Source: Paludibacteraceae bacterium (GTDB taxonomy: Bacteria > Bacteroidota > Bacteroidia > Bacteroidales > Paludibacteraceae). From it: DNA of 64,000 nt. The position numbers and the translations under genes were made by a program. Location: positions 82,149-146,148 of the forward strand of contig JAFPNK010000026.1 of the NCBI GenBank assembly GCA_017401985.1, read 5' to 3'. The notes under the pieces were generated by a model that searched no databases, had not been told where the DNA came from, and saw nothing but the letters and a program-made list of their open reading frames with translations. This document shows positions 19,124 to 27,626 of this stretch, one piece after another; position 1 is the stretch's first letter, and each line of letters opens with the position of its first letter.

Positions 19124-20224
19124 TTAATTAAATTTTCCACCAAATTTCTCTTGTGCGTCGGCTACGAACTGTTTTATTCGCTGTTCCTCCGCTTTCTTGC
19201 ATATGAGCAGTACGTTTCCTTGCTCTGCAATAACCAAATCGTTTACGCCTTGCACTACTGCCAATTTGCCCGATTCCAACGTGACTACATTGCCTGTGGC
19301 ATCGTAGAACATGGCATCGCTGTGCAAGCTTACATTCTCGCTCTCGTCTTTCTCGCTCAGTTCGTACAAACTGCCCCAAGTGCCCAAATCGCTCCATCCG
19401 AAACTGGACGGAAGGACAAACACGTTGTCTGCTTTCTCCATAATACCGTAGTCCACGGAAATGTTCGGACACTTCGGGAAGTTTTCTTTGATCCACTCCG
19501 CTTCGTCTTTTGTGCCGATCAAACCGTCCCCTTTTGCAAAAATAGCTGCTATTTCCGGCATGTGTTGTTGAATGGCCGCGTTGATGGTCTCCAAACTCCA
19601 GATGAATATACCGCTGTTCCACAGATACTCACCGCTTTTCAGGTATTCTTGAGCAGTTGCCAAATCAGGCTTCTCTTTGAATTCTTTCACAGCGTAGATG
19701 TTTTCGCAGGCCTTATTAGCCCCATCACGTTGAATATAGCCGTAGCCCGTTTCCGGCCTGGTCGGCTGCATACCTAAGGTGCATATAGCTTTGTTTTGAC
19801 TGACAAAATCAAAAGCTTGCAGGATCGTTTGCCGGAATTTCTCTTCCTCTAATATCAAATGGTCACTGGCAGCAACTACGATGCGAATGTCTGACTGCGG
19901 ACACGACACGCGCGCTTTAATTGCGCTCACCGCGTACGCAATGCACGGAGCGGTGTTTCTTCGAGCCGGCTCGCATAAGATTTGCGATTCTTTCAAGTCC
20001 GGCACCTGCTCCATGATCAATGGCTTGTAGGCTACGTTCGTAACAATCAGCACATTTTCTATCGGTATGATCGGACGAAAACGATCCACCGTCATCTGAA
20101 GTAAGCTGCGGCCTGTTCCGAAAAAATCCAGGAATTGTTTCGGCTTCTTCTCCCTACTGAACGGCCAAAAGCGACTTCCGACGCCTCCTGCCATGATTAC
20201 ACAATAGTTGTTCTTGTTGTCCAT
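19124..20224 (-). CDS. manC: mannose-1-phosphate guanylyltransferase
   Basis: Makes GDP-mannose from mannose 1-phosphate and GTP for glycan synthesis. The nucleotidyltransferase signature CVIMAGGVGSRFWPFSR is at residues 7-23 and the lysine-containing block REKKPKQFLD follows. The start is taken as ATG at 20224 (MDNKNNYCVIMAGG, 366 aa); an upstream in-frame ATG at 20254 would place ten extra residues inside a 25-nt duplication in the leader. There is no C-terminal isomerase domain, so it is the single-function type. It is the first gene of the seven-gene run ending at trxA. Its link with alpha-glucan genes is unexplained. Confidence 0.93.
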   Translation of the reverse strand: MDNKNNYCVIMAGGVGSRFWPFSREKKPKQFLDFFGTGRSLLQMTVDRFRPIIPIENVLIVTNVAYKPLIMEQVPDLKESQILCEPARRNTAPCIAYAVSAIKARVSCPQSDIRIVVAASDHLILEEEKFRQTILQAFDFVSQNKAICTLGMQPTRPETGYGYIQRDGANKACENIYAVKEFKEKPDLATAQEYLKSGEYLWNSGIFIWSLETINAAIQQHMPEIAAIFAKGDGLIGTKDEAEWIKENFPKCPNISVDYGIMEKADNVFVLPSSFGWSDLGTWGSLYELSEKDESENVSLHSDAMFYDATGNVVTLESGKLAVVQGVNDLVIAEQGNVLLICKKAEEQRIKQFVADAQEKFGGKFN

Positions 20225-20230
20225 ATTGAT

Positions 20231-20280
20231 ATTATTTCTTAGCCGCAAGGGCACGATTATTTCTTAGCCACAAGGGCACG
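20231..20280 (+). repeat. 25-nt tandem duplication in the manC leader
   Basis: Two adjacent 25-nt copies (20231-20255 and 20256-20280) begin ATTATTTCTTAGCC and end GCAAGGGCACG or ACAAGGGCACG, differing at one base. They occupy most of the leader between the promoter and the manC start and create a spurious upstream start codon. Confidence 0.95.
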
Positions 20281-20298
20281 ATTATTCCGATTTGGGCG

Positions 20299-20329
20299 CA
20301 AAGATACAAAAAGTTTTTGATATGTGCAA
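20299..20329 (-). promoter_or_regulatory. promoter of the manC-to-trxA operon
   Basis: Minus strand: TTG at 20329-20327 and TATCTTTG at 20306-20299, 20 nt apart. It is the only good promoter found upstream of the seven closely spaced minus-strand genes down to trxA. Confidence 0.78.
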
Positions 20330-20387
20330 GCGCGCGCGTACAATTTTTCCGAAAAAAGTGCTATTTTGTGTCCGGAAGGGATTTTTT

Positions 20388-20408
20388 CGATTTTAGATTT
20401 TCGATTTT
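20388..20408 (+). repeat. 7-nt tandem array upstream of gldD
   Basis: Three contiguous units of CGATTTT or AGATTTT. It occupies the place where the -33 box of the gldD promoter should be; on the reverse strand the units read AAAATCG/AAAATCT, close to the AAATCAN heptamers found in maf, ispH and after the OmpA-LysM gene. Confidence 0.75.
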
Positions 20409-20421
20409 CAATTAAAAATAC

Positions 20422-20429
20422 TACCTTTG
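20422..20429 (+). promoter_or_regulatory. -7 box of the gldD promoter
   Basis: TACCTTTG with no clear TTTG 20 nt upstream, where the 7-nt array lies. The ATG follows 20 nt downstream. Confidence 0.55.
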
Positions 20430-20448
20430 CAACGTAATTTGGAGGAAT

Positions 20449-21057
20449 ATGTGCTTTTTGCAAAAAAATAAATCGGTTGTTTTGCAGTCGCTGGTCATGG
20501 GACTGGTGATTTGGATGTGCGTGGCTTGTGATTCAGTTCCGACTCCGCGTCCGTACGGATACTATCGCATCACCACGCCGGACACGGCGTACGCACCTTT
20601 TGATGAATTGTATCCGTACTATCCGTACACCTTCGATTTGTCGGAGAATGCAATCGTCAAGCCGCGTACGGACGTAGATGAGTACTATTGGATTAATCTG
20701 TATTATCCGTCGTTGGACGCCACGATACATTGTTCGTACAAACCGGTTCGGAATAACCTGCGTGAATTGACGAACGATGCGCTTGAGTTTGTGTATCGCA
20801 ATGCATCGTTTGCGAGCGCGATTCCGGAGAAAGAGTACAGCCATCCGGAAGCGGATGTGTATGGAGTGCTGTTTGATTTGGAAGGGAATACCGCTTCCTC
20901 CTGCCAGTTTTTCATTACGGATTCCGTGCATCATTTCTTCCGCGCTTCCGTTTATTGTAATTGCCCGCCTAATGCGGATTCGCTTGCTCCGGTGTATGAT
21001 TATCTGCGAGCGGATGTGATTCGAATGGTAGAAACGTTTGAATGGAGAGGAAATTAG
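20449..21057 (+). CDS. gldD: GldD-like gliding-motility/T9SS lipoprotein
   Basis: The 202-aa product begins with a hydrophobic lipoprotein signal; the lipidated residue is probably Cys27 (VACDSVPTPRPYGYYRI). The block after it, a proline-rich start followed by PYGYYRITTPDTAY, matches GldD, an outer-envelope lipoprotein required for gliding and type IX secretion in flavobacteria but also present in non-gliding Bacteroidota. Its 3' end overlaps the GGGPS-TadA gene by 16 nt. Together with porQ near 63 kb it supports a T9SS in this organism. Confidence 0.85.
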   Translation: MCFLQKNKSVVLQSLVMGLVIWMCVACDSVPTPRPYGYYRITTPDTAYAPFDELYPYYPYTFDLSENAIVKPRTDVDEYYWINLYYPSLDATIHCSYKPVRNNLRELTNDALEFVYRNASFASAIPEKEYSHPEADVYGVLFDLEGNTASSCQFFITDSVHHFFRASVYCNCPPNADSLAPVYDYLRADVIRMVETFEWRGN

Positions 21058-22181
21058 CCATATTATTAGACCCGGAGAAGGCAGATTTGTCTCGTTTGCC
21101 TATTACCCGAGAATGTCACCCTGATTATATTTTTGTCGGCGGTTCGACGGGTGGTGATGCAACGGATTTCGTGCGGGCGTTGAAAGCTAAAATATCCGGT
21201 TTCAACGAACAAATTCCAATTGTTTTGTTTCCGGGCGACGCTTCGCAGTTTACGCCGGAGGCAGATGCTGTTCTTTTCCTTTCTCTCTTGTCTGGGGATA
21301 ATCCTGAGTACTTGATCGGGCAGCAGATTCGTGCGGCGAGAACTATTCATGCGTCTCATTTGGATAGCATCCCGACCGCCTATATTCTGATTGACGGAGG
21401 CGTGGAGACATCTACGATGCGCGTGACGCATACAAAGCCGATTCCATCGGAACAAATAGACCGAATAGTCGATACGGCGGTAGCAGCGGAATTGATGGGA
21501 AAGAAAGCCATTTATCTGGAGGCAGGTAGTGGTGCAAAAGTTCCGGTTTCAACGGAGATAATTCGTGCTGTTCGCGCTTCTGTTTCCGCTACGCTTATAG
21601 TAGGCGGAGGCATTCGTACGCCTGAAGCAATGTGTGCGGCTTATGAGGCCGGTGCCGATATAGTGGTGATCGGTAACCATTTTGAAGCCCATCCGGAGGA
21701 GTTATCGGCTTTTATTAGGCAGTCTAGACAGCCTAGGTCGTCTAGTCAGTCTGGTGACGAGAAATACATGCGCCTCGCGCTTGTGGAGGCGGAGAAGGCG
21801 CTGGAGAAGGACGAGATACCTATTGGGTGCATTATTGTCAGTCAAGATCAAATTATCGGCCGCGGACACAACCTGACGGAGACTCTCGATGATGTGACGG
21901 CGCACGCAGAGATGCAAGCTATCACAGCAGCCGCGCAAACGGTAGGCGGCAAGTATCTGCCGGATGCTACACTCTATGTGACGGTGGAGCCGTGTCCTAT
22001 GTGCGCCGGTGCTATCGGGTGGGCTCAGATTAAACGAATAGTGTACGGAGCGTCCGATCCGAAACGCGGTTATACGGTGTATGCGCCTAAAGTGCTTCAT
22101 CCGAAAGCAACAGTCACCGGCGGCGTGCTGGAAGACGAATGCCGCGAATTAATGCAGCGATTTTTTAAAAAGAAAAGATAA
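21042..22181 (+). CDS. fusion: geranylgeranylglyceryl-phosphate synthase + tRNA adenosine deaminase TadA
   Basis: One 379-aa reading frame carries two enzymes. Residues 1-225 are a (beta/alpha)8 GGGP/HepGP synthase (PcrB family): Asp10 in LLDPEKAD, FVGGSTGG (31-38), YLEAGSGA (158-165) and VGGGIRTPE (187-195), which link a polyprenyl chain to glycerol 1-phosphate. Residues 240-379 are TadA, which makes the wobble inosine of tRNA-Arg: zinc ligands His288, Cys318, Cys321 and catalytic Glu290 (HAEMQA, PCPMCAGA). The linker 227-238 is four tripeptides encoded by a 9-nt tandem array. Both halves keep their catalytic residues, so a bifunctional protein is likely. The start overlaps gldD by 16 nt. 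Confidence 0.92.
   Translation: MERKLAILLDPEKADLSRLPITRECHPDYIFVGGSTGGDATDFVRALKAKISGFNEQIPIVLFPGDASQFTPEADAVLFLSLLSGDNPEYLIGQQIRAARTIHASHLDSIPTAYILIDGGVETSTMRVTHTKPIPSEQIDRIVDTAVAAELMGKKAIYLEAGSGAKVPVSTEIIRAVRASVSATLIVGGGIRTPEAMCAAYEAGADIVVIGNHFEAHPEELSAFIRQSRQPRSSSQSGDEKYMRLALVEAEKALEKDEIPIGCIIVSQDQIIGRGHNLTETLDDVTAHAEMQAITAAAQTVGGKYLPDATLYVTVEPCPMCAGAIGWAQIKRIVYGASDPKRGYTVYAPKVLHPKATVTGGVLEDECRELMQRFFKKKR
21720..21755 (+). repeat. 9-nt tandem array forming the GGGPS-TadA linker
   Basis: Four in-frame 9-nt units, consensus CAGTCTAGN, encode the tripeptides QSR, QPR, SSS, QSG. The array fills exactly the junction between the two enzyme domains. Confidence 0.9.
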
Positions 22182-22187
22182 TATACG

Positions 22188-24092
22188 ATGGCCAGTCTAA
22201 AATCACAAATTACCAGTAAGAAAAATTGGGATGCCGTTCTTCGGATAGGTGCGTTCGTTCTGCTCGCAGCTGTGTTGGTGTTACTTTTCCCTCGTTATAA
22301 CAATTCGTTCCGTTATCATTATGAGGTTGGCAAACCTTGGGGTTACGCTACCTTGACTGCGGATTTTGATTTCCCGATCTACAAAACGGACGAACAACTG
22401 GCTAAAGAGCAGCAGCAGTTACTTTCCACTTTTGCTCCGACGTATCACTATTTGCCGAAGGTGCAGCGCCAGATTTTGGTTGTTTCGCTTCAGGACATGG
22501 AATGGATCAAGGCGGAAGGGTATACGCGCATTGCGGTGATGCAGAACAAGGTGTCGAAAAACTATCCGCTTTCGGAGGTATATACGCCTAAAACCGCTTT
22601 CCAGCATTTCGGTTATGAGTGCGCACAAAACCTGCAATTAGACACGGCCACAACGCAGGCGTTACGCGAAAAACTGCTGGCGTCTCTCTCTCCTACCCAG
22701 GGAATGGTGCAGAAAGGAGAGAAGATCATAGACCAGGGAGATATTATATCCGAGCGTGATTACCAGCGTTTGCAGTCTCTGCGTCGAGCGTATGAGGATG
22801 ATTCTCGCGGCAATTCGGAGCGCGTGTTGTCTGTAGCCGGCGAAACGCTGTTAGTGCTCATGTTCCTGGGCTTGTTTATATTGTATCTGTACGTGTTCCG
22901 CAGACAGTATCTGCGCAGTAATCCTACGGTTCTGTTCTTCTGCTTGCAAATATTGATTGTTATTGCACTGGCTTGTATTGTGCTGCGGTTCAACTGGCCG
23001 GTTTATCTGATTCCGTTTGCGTGGGTACCTATATTAACGCGTGTGTTCTTTGATTCGCGCACGGCGTTGTATCTCCATTTTACCACGGTGCTGATTGCGT
23101 CCATTATTGTGCCGGCACCGGTTGAGTTCTTCTTTATTCAGATTGTAGTGGGAATGGTGGCAGTCTCGTCGTTGAGCGACATGACGCGCCGCGCACAACT
23201 GGTTCACACGGCCTTGTGGATATTACTGGCTCAGACGGTGGCTTATACCGCTATTACCTTTGCACAAATGGGTACGATAACTGCCGTTAATCCGTGGATG
23301 TATCTTTACTTCGCTGTTTGCGGTATCTTCACTGTTGGTTGCTACGGACTGATTTATGCGTTTGAGAAAGTGTTCCGTTTTATCTCGTCGATTACGTTGG
23401 TTGAGTTGACGGATATCAATTCCGAGCTGTTACATACGTTAGCGGAACGCGCACCCGGAACGTTCCAGCACTCTATGCAGGTATCTAATTTGGCAGCTGA
23501 GGCCGCCAAAACCATCGGCGCGAATGCCTTGTTGGTACGAACGGGTGCGTTGTATCACGATATAGGAAAAATTGAGAATCCGTTCTACTTTGTAGAAAAT
23601 CAGCAAGGCGGGGACAATCCGTTGATTAAAATGGATCCGCGTGAGGCAGCAAAAATCGTTATCTCTCATGTGACGGAAGGCGAGAAGATTGCCCGTAGGA
23701 ACCATTTGCCTGAAGCGGTGATTAATTTTATCACTACGCACCACGGCACCTCTCTTGTGCGGTATTTCTATAATACATATTGTAATGCTCATCCGGACGA
23801 GAAGGTGGACGAGACGCTGTTCCGTTATCCGGGATCCAAACCGACAACGAGAGAAGGAGCGATCTTGATGATGGCGGACGCTATTGAGGCGCGTTCGCGC
23901 AGTCTCTCGGAGTTTACGGAAGAAGCGATTGCGGCTGCGGTGGATCAGATGATTAATGCCCAGATTGCAGACGGACAATTCTCCGAGACGCCGCTGAGTT
24001 TCAAGGATGTAGAAGATATCCGCCGAGTCTTTACTTCCCGACTTGTTGCTATGAATCATCATCGAATCTCTTATCCGACCCTGAATAAATGA
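22188..24092 (+). CDS. 7TM-HD (PgpH/YqfF-type) membrane phosphohydrolase
   Basis: The 634-aa protein has one N-terminal membrane helix (about 18-38), an extracytoplasmic region with coiled sections (40-215), a cluster of seven membrane helices (about 220-400) and a C-terminal cytoplasmic HD domain. The HD domain has ALYHDIGKIENP near 455 and a second metal-site His in THHGTSLVRYFY. In Firmicutes such proteins (PgpH) hydrolyse cyclic di-AMP; the substrate here is inferred from family only. It begins 6 nt after the GGGPS-TadA stop and its stop overlaps the dusB start (ATGA), so it lies in a four- or five-gene operon. Confidence 0.88.
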   Translation: MASLKSQITSKKNWDAVLRIGAFVLLAAVLVLLFPRYNNSFRYHYEVGKPWGYATLTADFDFPIYKTDEQLAKEQQQLLSTFAPTYHYLPKVQRQILVVSLQDMEWIKAEGYTRIAVMQNKVSKNYPLSEVYTPKTAFQHFGYECAQNLQLDTATTQALREKLLASLSPTQGMVQKGEKIIDQGDIISERDYQRLQSLRRAYEDDSRGNSERVLSVAGETLLVLMFLGLFILYLYVFRRQYLRSNPTVLFFCLQILIVIALACIVLRFNWPVYLIPFAWVPILTRVFFDSRTALYLHFTTVLIASIIVPAPVEFFFIQIVVGMVAVSSLSDMTRRAQLVHTALWILLAQTVAYTAITFAQMGTITAVNPWMYLYFAVCGIFTVGCYGLIYAFEKVFRFISSITLVELTDINSELLHTLAERAPGTFQHSMQVSNLAAEAAKTIGANALLVRTGALYHDIGKIENPFYFVENQQGGDNPLIKMDPREAAKIVISHVTEGEKIARRNHLPEAVINFITTHHGTSLVRYFYNTYCNAHPDEKVDETLFRYPGSKPTTREGAILMMADAIEARSRSLSEFTEEAIAAAVDQMINAQIADGQFSETPLSFKDVEDIRRVFTSRLVAMNHHRISYPTLNK

Positions 24093-25084
24093 ATCTATAT
24101 CTCGCCCCGATGGAAGATGTAACCGATCCGGCGTTTCGCATGTTGTGCAAGCGTTATGGAGCCGATCGGGTCTATACCGAGTTCGTTAATGCGGACGCGT
24201 TGGTGCGGGATATAGCCTCGACGACGCGTAAGTTGACTATTCACGATGAAGAGCGTCCGGTGGCTATTCAGATCTACGGTCGTGATCCGGAGTCGATGGC
24301 AGACGCAGCGCGCATAGTAGAGACGGCAAAGCCCGATTTCATCGATATAAATTTCGGTTGTCCTGTGAAAAAAGTAGCCGGTAAAGGAGCCGGTGCGGGA
24401 CTGCTGCGTGATGTGCCGAAGATGTTAGAGATCACTCGTGCGGTTGTGAATGCGGTACACACACCGGTGACGGCGAAGACTCGGCTGGGGTGGGATGATA
24501 ACAGTTTGTATCTGGAGGATGGTACGCCTTTCATCGTCGATTTAGCAGAGCGGCTGCAGGACTGCGGTATTCAGGAATTGGCTATTCACGGTCGCACGCG
24601 GAGTCAGATGTATCGCGGTGATGCCGACTGGACGCTGATCGGGGCGGTGAAGAATAACCCGCGCATGCACATTCCTATTATAGGTAATGGCGATGTGTGC
24701 ACGCCGGAGCGCGCGAAAGAGTGTTTTGAGAAATACGGTGTGGACGCTATTATGATCGGACGCGCTACGTTCGGTGCGCCGTGGTTGTTCGCGGAGATGA
24801 AGAAGGGAATAGGGGTGACGGGTGACGGGTTACCGGTTACGGATATTCCGACGACTATGGAAGAAAAGGTAGCGGTGCTGAAGGAACATGTGCTGGCTTC
24901 CATACAGTGGTGCGGGAATGACGAGAGGAAGGGAATCGTACATTCAAGACGTCATTTTGCGGCTTCGCCGGTGTTTAAGGGTCTTGCGGATTTTAAGCAG
25001 ACACGTATTGCATTGTTGCGGGCGGAGACCGTGGAGGAAGTGTTCGGAATAATGGATGAGATAGTAGATAAATGGGGGAGATAA
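24089..25084 (+). CDS. dusB: tRNA-dihydrouridine synthase, DusB-like
   Basis: FMN enzyme that reduces uridines in the tRNA D loop. The N terminus LAPMEDVTDPAFRMLCKRYG is diagnostic; the catalytic Cys is in INFGCPVKKVAGKGAGAGLL (near 92), and HGRTRSQMYRGDADW (near 171) and GNGDV are the usual FMN/phosphate blocks. At residues 242-251 (GVTGDGLPVT) a 7-nt tandem array is read in frame, probably an insertion in a surface loop. The stop codon itself starts a second 7-nt array. It overlaps the 7TM-HD stop by 4 nt. Confidence 0.94.
   Translation: MNLYLAPMEDVTDPAFRMLCKRYGADRVYTEFVNADALVRDIASTTRKLTIHDEERPVAIQIYGRDPESMADAARIVETAKPDFIDINFGCPVKKVAGKGAGAGLLRDVPKMLEITRAVVNAVHTPVTAKTRLGWDDNSLYLEDGTPFIVDLAERLQDCGIQELAIHGRTRSQMYRGDADWTLIGAVKNNPRMHIPIIGNGDVCTPERAKECFEKYGVDAIMIGRATFGAPWLFAEMKKGIGVTGDGLPVTDIPTTMEEKVAVLKEHVLASIQWCGNDERKGIVHSRRHFAASPVFKGLADFKQTRIALLRAETVEEVFGIMDEIVDKWGR
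24813..24840 (+). repeat. 7-nt tandem array inside dusB
   Basis: Four 7-nt units: GGGTGAC twice, GGGTTAC, CGGTTAC. Twenty-eight nucleotides read in the dusB frame. Confidence 0.85.
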
Positions 25085-25122
25085 AGGTGAAAGGTGAAAG
25101 GTTAAAGGTGAGAGGTGAAAGG
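25083..25122 (+). repeat. 7-nt tandem array joining dusB stop and transporter start
   Basis: Five full 7-nt units of consensus AAAGGTG plus a partial sixth. It begins within the dusB stop codon and contains the GTG start of the transporter; the AGGTG core could double as a ribosome-binding site. Confidence 0.9.
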
Positions 25123-26107
25123 ATTTCGTAAATATTTCGATGGTAATGCACTTTGGGTATCGATGCTCATCGGTGCGCTCGGTTATAAATGGTTTTTGCC
25201 GCTTAAGCCGATTCTACCGTGGTTGATTTTCTTCATGTTGTTTTTTACGTTTTGCAAAGTCAATCCGCTTGATTTGCGTTTACATAAATGGCATTGGGTG
25301 GTTTTGACGACGCAACTTGTATTTAGTTTTGCTGCTTATACAGGTATCTTATACCTGACGAATGATGCGGTGTTGGCGCAAGGATTGCTGATGTGCTTTA
25401 TCATGCCTACGGCAACGGCCGCTCCGATTATTGCGGGCAAAATGGGAGGTTCGATACAAAACTTGACAACCTTTACGCTGCTTAGCAATTTTGCGACTGC
25501 GATCATTGTTCCCGCCACTTTCCCGCTTGTTAATCCTGCAGCGGACATGAATTTCTGGTCTGCATTCTTGTTGATTTTGAGTCGAATAGCGCCTTTGCTT
25601 TTGGGTCCGTTCTTTGGCGCGTGGATACTTCGCCTGATTTACAAAGCCAAGACCAAACGTGAGTTCGTACTCTCCAAACGTTTGGCCGTTGTTCCTTTTT
25701 ACCTTTGGGTGGCATCGATTATCGTGCTTTCATCGGTAGTGACGGAGACGGTTGTTTCGTCTTATGCCTCCTTGCTTACCACGATGCTTTGGTTGTTGTT
25801 GGGTAGTTTTATTGCTTGTCTGCTGCAATTCGGTCTTGGCAAACTCATCGGCTATTATTTGCCTGCCCCGAGCAAAGGAACGGATTATCAAGACGTGTTG
25901 ATTAACCCAGCTGCGGCGCCTAAGACGATGGCGGGAGTGAGTTCTATTACGGCAGGGCAAGCGTTCGGGCAGAAGAATACATCGTTAGGTGTTTGGATGG
26001 CGCAGACGTATCTGGATCCGATGGCATCGTTAGGTGCTGCGGCATACATTATATGGCAGAATTTATTTAATTCAGTCCAATTATTCATTGCGGCGAAGAA
26101 AAAATAA
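25115..26107 (+). CDS. bile acid:Na+ symporter (BASS) family transporter
   Basis: The 330-aa membrane protein has about nine to ten hydrophobic helices; the block FIMPTATAAPIIAGKMGGSIQNLT (near 108-131) and PKTMAGVSSITAGQAFG near 268 fit the two crossing-helix regions of the BASS family. The substrate may be an organic acid and is not deducible. The start is uncertain: GTG at 25115 (MKGFRKYFDGN) lies inside the 7-nt array; ATG at 25154 and 25163 would shorten the N terminus. It is the last gene of the gldD-to-transporter run. Confidence 0.85.
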   Translation: MKGFRKYFDGNALWVSMLIGALGYKWFLPLKPILPWLIFFMLFFTFCKVNPLDLRLHKWHWVVLTTQLVFSFAAYTGILYLTNDAVLAQGLLMCFIMPTATAAPIIAGKMGGSIQNLTTFTLLSNFATAIIVPATFPLVNPAADMNFWSAFLLILSRIAPLLLGPFFGAWILRLIYKAKTKREFVLSKRLAVVPFYLWVASIIVLSSVVTETVVSSYASLLTTMLWLLLGSFIACLLQFGLGKLIGYYLPAPSKGTDYQDVLINPAAAPKTMAGVSSITAGQAFGQKNTSLGVWMAQTYLDPMASLGAAAYIIWQNLFNSVQLFIAAKKK

Positions 26108-26123
26108 AAAATGTGCAAATAAA

Positions 26124-26155
26124 TTTGCATAAGTAAAAAAAAAGCAGTACCTTTG
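26124..26155 (+). promoter_or_regulatory. promoter of the DUF6359-like secreted protein
   Basis: TTTG at 26124-26127 and TACCTTTG at 26148-26155, 20 nt apart; predicted leader about 68 nt. Confidence 0.8.
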
Positions 26156-26227
26156 TAGCGGATTTGAAAAATATGTTCACAAACATACAAACAACCAACT
26201 TTTTGTTTAACTAAATGAATTAAAATC

Positions 26228-27544
26228 ATGAAGAAAATCTTTTCTCTTTTCGCTGCCGTGCTTTTCGCAAGTAGCATGATGGCTGCAGTAGGCAACTTGT
26301 ATTACACGTTTGCAACAGCCTATAACTCTTCTAACACCAGTTATGCTAATGTGTATGATGTAACGATTAGTGGTATGGACTGGTCTGTACCCGGCAACCA
26401 AAAGCAAGAAGGCTTTGTACGAATCGGAGGTAAAAACATTGACGGTGTTGATCGTATCATTACCGCTAAAACAGCAATGGGAGATGCAATTGCCAAGATT
26501 GAGTTGAACCACAAAGGCCTTAGCAGTGCTGCTTTTGTTGTGAATTCTATCTCTGTAGTGACAGCAACAGATGCTAATTTTACTACTGGTTTAGATACAG
26601 TGAAATTAAATGCTCCTTCTCTTTCAAAACAAACAGCAGGAACGTTAGAATTTTTGCCGAAGAACGAGAAGTGGAATAGTGGTGTATACTATAAATTTTT
26701 GTTTAATGTAACAAATACCAATACTAGTAGTAACTATGGTTTCGATGTAGCTTCTATTAAGTTCTATTCTTTCCAAGATGCTAACGCTGCTGCAATCAGC
26801 GCATCTAATGTTGAATTGGGAATTGTTGCAACAACAAGCCTTCCTTTAGACAGCACCATAAATGTAGAGGTTACCGGTTCGAATCTTGAAGGTGCAATCA
26901 CTTATGAGCCGAGTGCTAACTTGGTCGTAACAGGTGCTCTCACCGCAGCAGGTGGTACGCTGAACGTAACGCTCAATGCTGCTGCAGAAGGCGAGTATGA
27001 TGAGACTATCGTTCTTTCGTCCGGAACTACTCAACAAACAGTTCATGTGACGGCTACTATTGTTAATACAGTTGGTGATGGAACTAAGAATAGTCCTTTT
27101 ACGGTAGCTGATGTAGTAAAACTGAACAACCAGATCGGTATGGAGAAATATTGGGTGGTTGGCTATATTGTAGGTTGCGCAACTAATAGTGGTTTGGTTG
27201 CAGAATCCAATGTGGCAACAAACATTGCTCTCGGTGATGCCGCTGATCAAACAGAGGATGTAGTGCCGGTAGAGTTGCCGAGCGGTGATATTCGTACTGC
27301 ACTGAACATTGTTGACAATGCTTCTAATTTGGGTCAGAAAGTGAAAGTACATGGTCAGTTGATAGCGTACTTCTCGTTCAAAGGTGTGAAGGCACTTGAC
27401 GACTATGAGTTTGTAACTGATGTACCGGATGCAATTGACAACACGGTTGTTGAGGGTAAGGCAGTTAAGCGCATTGTAAACGGCCAGCTCGTTATTGAGA
27501 AGAATGGTGTGATCTACAACGCACAGGGTGCTATGGTTCGCTAA
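26228..27544 (+). CDS. secreted protein with DUF6359-like domain and short C-terminal sorting tail
   Basis: The 438-aa product has a signal peptide (MKKIFSLFAAVLFASSMMAA), a beta-rich region (20-180), an Ig/BACON-like segment (185-278) and an OB-like DUF6359 domain (about 285-395: YWVVGYIVGCATNSG, LGDAADQTEDVVPVELPSGD). The last 25 residues (KRIVNGQLVIEKNGVIYNAQ onward) resemble those of the GH13 amylase next door and the 1875-aa protein at 48-54 kb, and look like a short T9SS sorting domain. Codon use is ordinary. No catalytic motif is visible; an extracellular adhesive or carbohydrate-associated role is a guess. Confidence 0.75.
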   Translation: MKKIFSLFAAVLFASSMMAAVGNLYYTFATAYNSSNTSYANVYDVTISGMDWSVPGNQKQEGFVRIGGKNIDGVDRIITAKTAMGDAIAKIELNHKGLSSAAFVVNSISVVTATDANFTTGLDTVKLNAPSLSKQTAGTLEFLPKNEKWNSGVYYKFLFNVTNTNTSSNYGFDVASIKFYSFQDANAAAISASNVELGIVATTSLPLDSTINVEVTGSNLEGAITYEPSANLVVTGALTAAGGTLNVTLNAAAEGEYDETIVLSSGTTQQTVHVTATIVNTVGDGTKNSPFTVADVVKLNNQIGMEKYWVVGYIVGCATNSGLVAESNVATNIALGDAADQTEDVVPVELPSGDIRTALNIVDNASNLGQKVKVHGQLIAYFSFKGVKALDDYEFVTDVPDAIDNTVVEGKAVKRIVNGQLVIEKNGVIYNAQGAMVR

Positions 27545-27570
27545 TTGATCCAACGTGATATATGACAAGA

Positions 27571-27600
27571 CGGCTCGCTTCGGCGAGCTGTTTTGTTGTT
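27571..27600 (+). terminator. rho-independent terminator after the DUF6359-like gene
   Basis: An 8-bp stem (CGGCTCGC with GCGAGCTG, one G-T pair), a TTCG tetraloop and the tail TTTTGTTGTT. Confidence 0.9.
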
Positions 27601-27626
27601 ATATGGGACATTTTGAAGGAAAAATT

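Noticed and set aside
20225-20254. Upstream start for manC (ten extra residues)
   Set aside because: The extra residues are encoded partly by the 25-nt duplication, and the family begins near MDNKNNYCVIMAGG.
20231-20280. Target-site duplication of an inserted element
   Set aside because: The two 25-nt copies are adjacent, with nothing between them; it is a simple tandem duplication.
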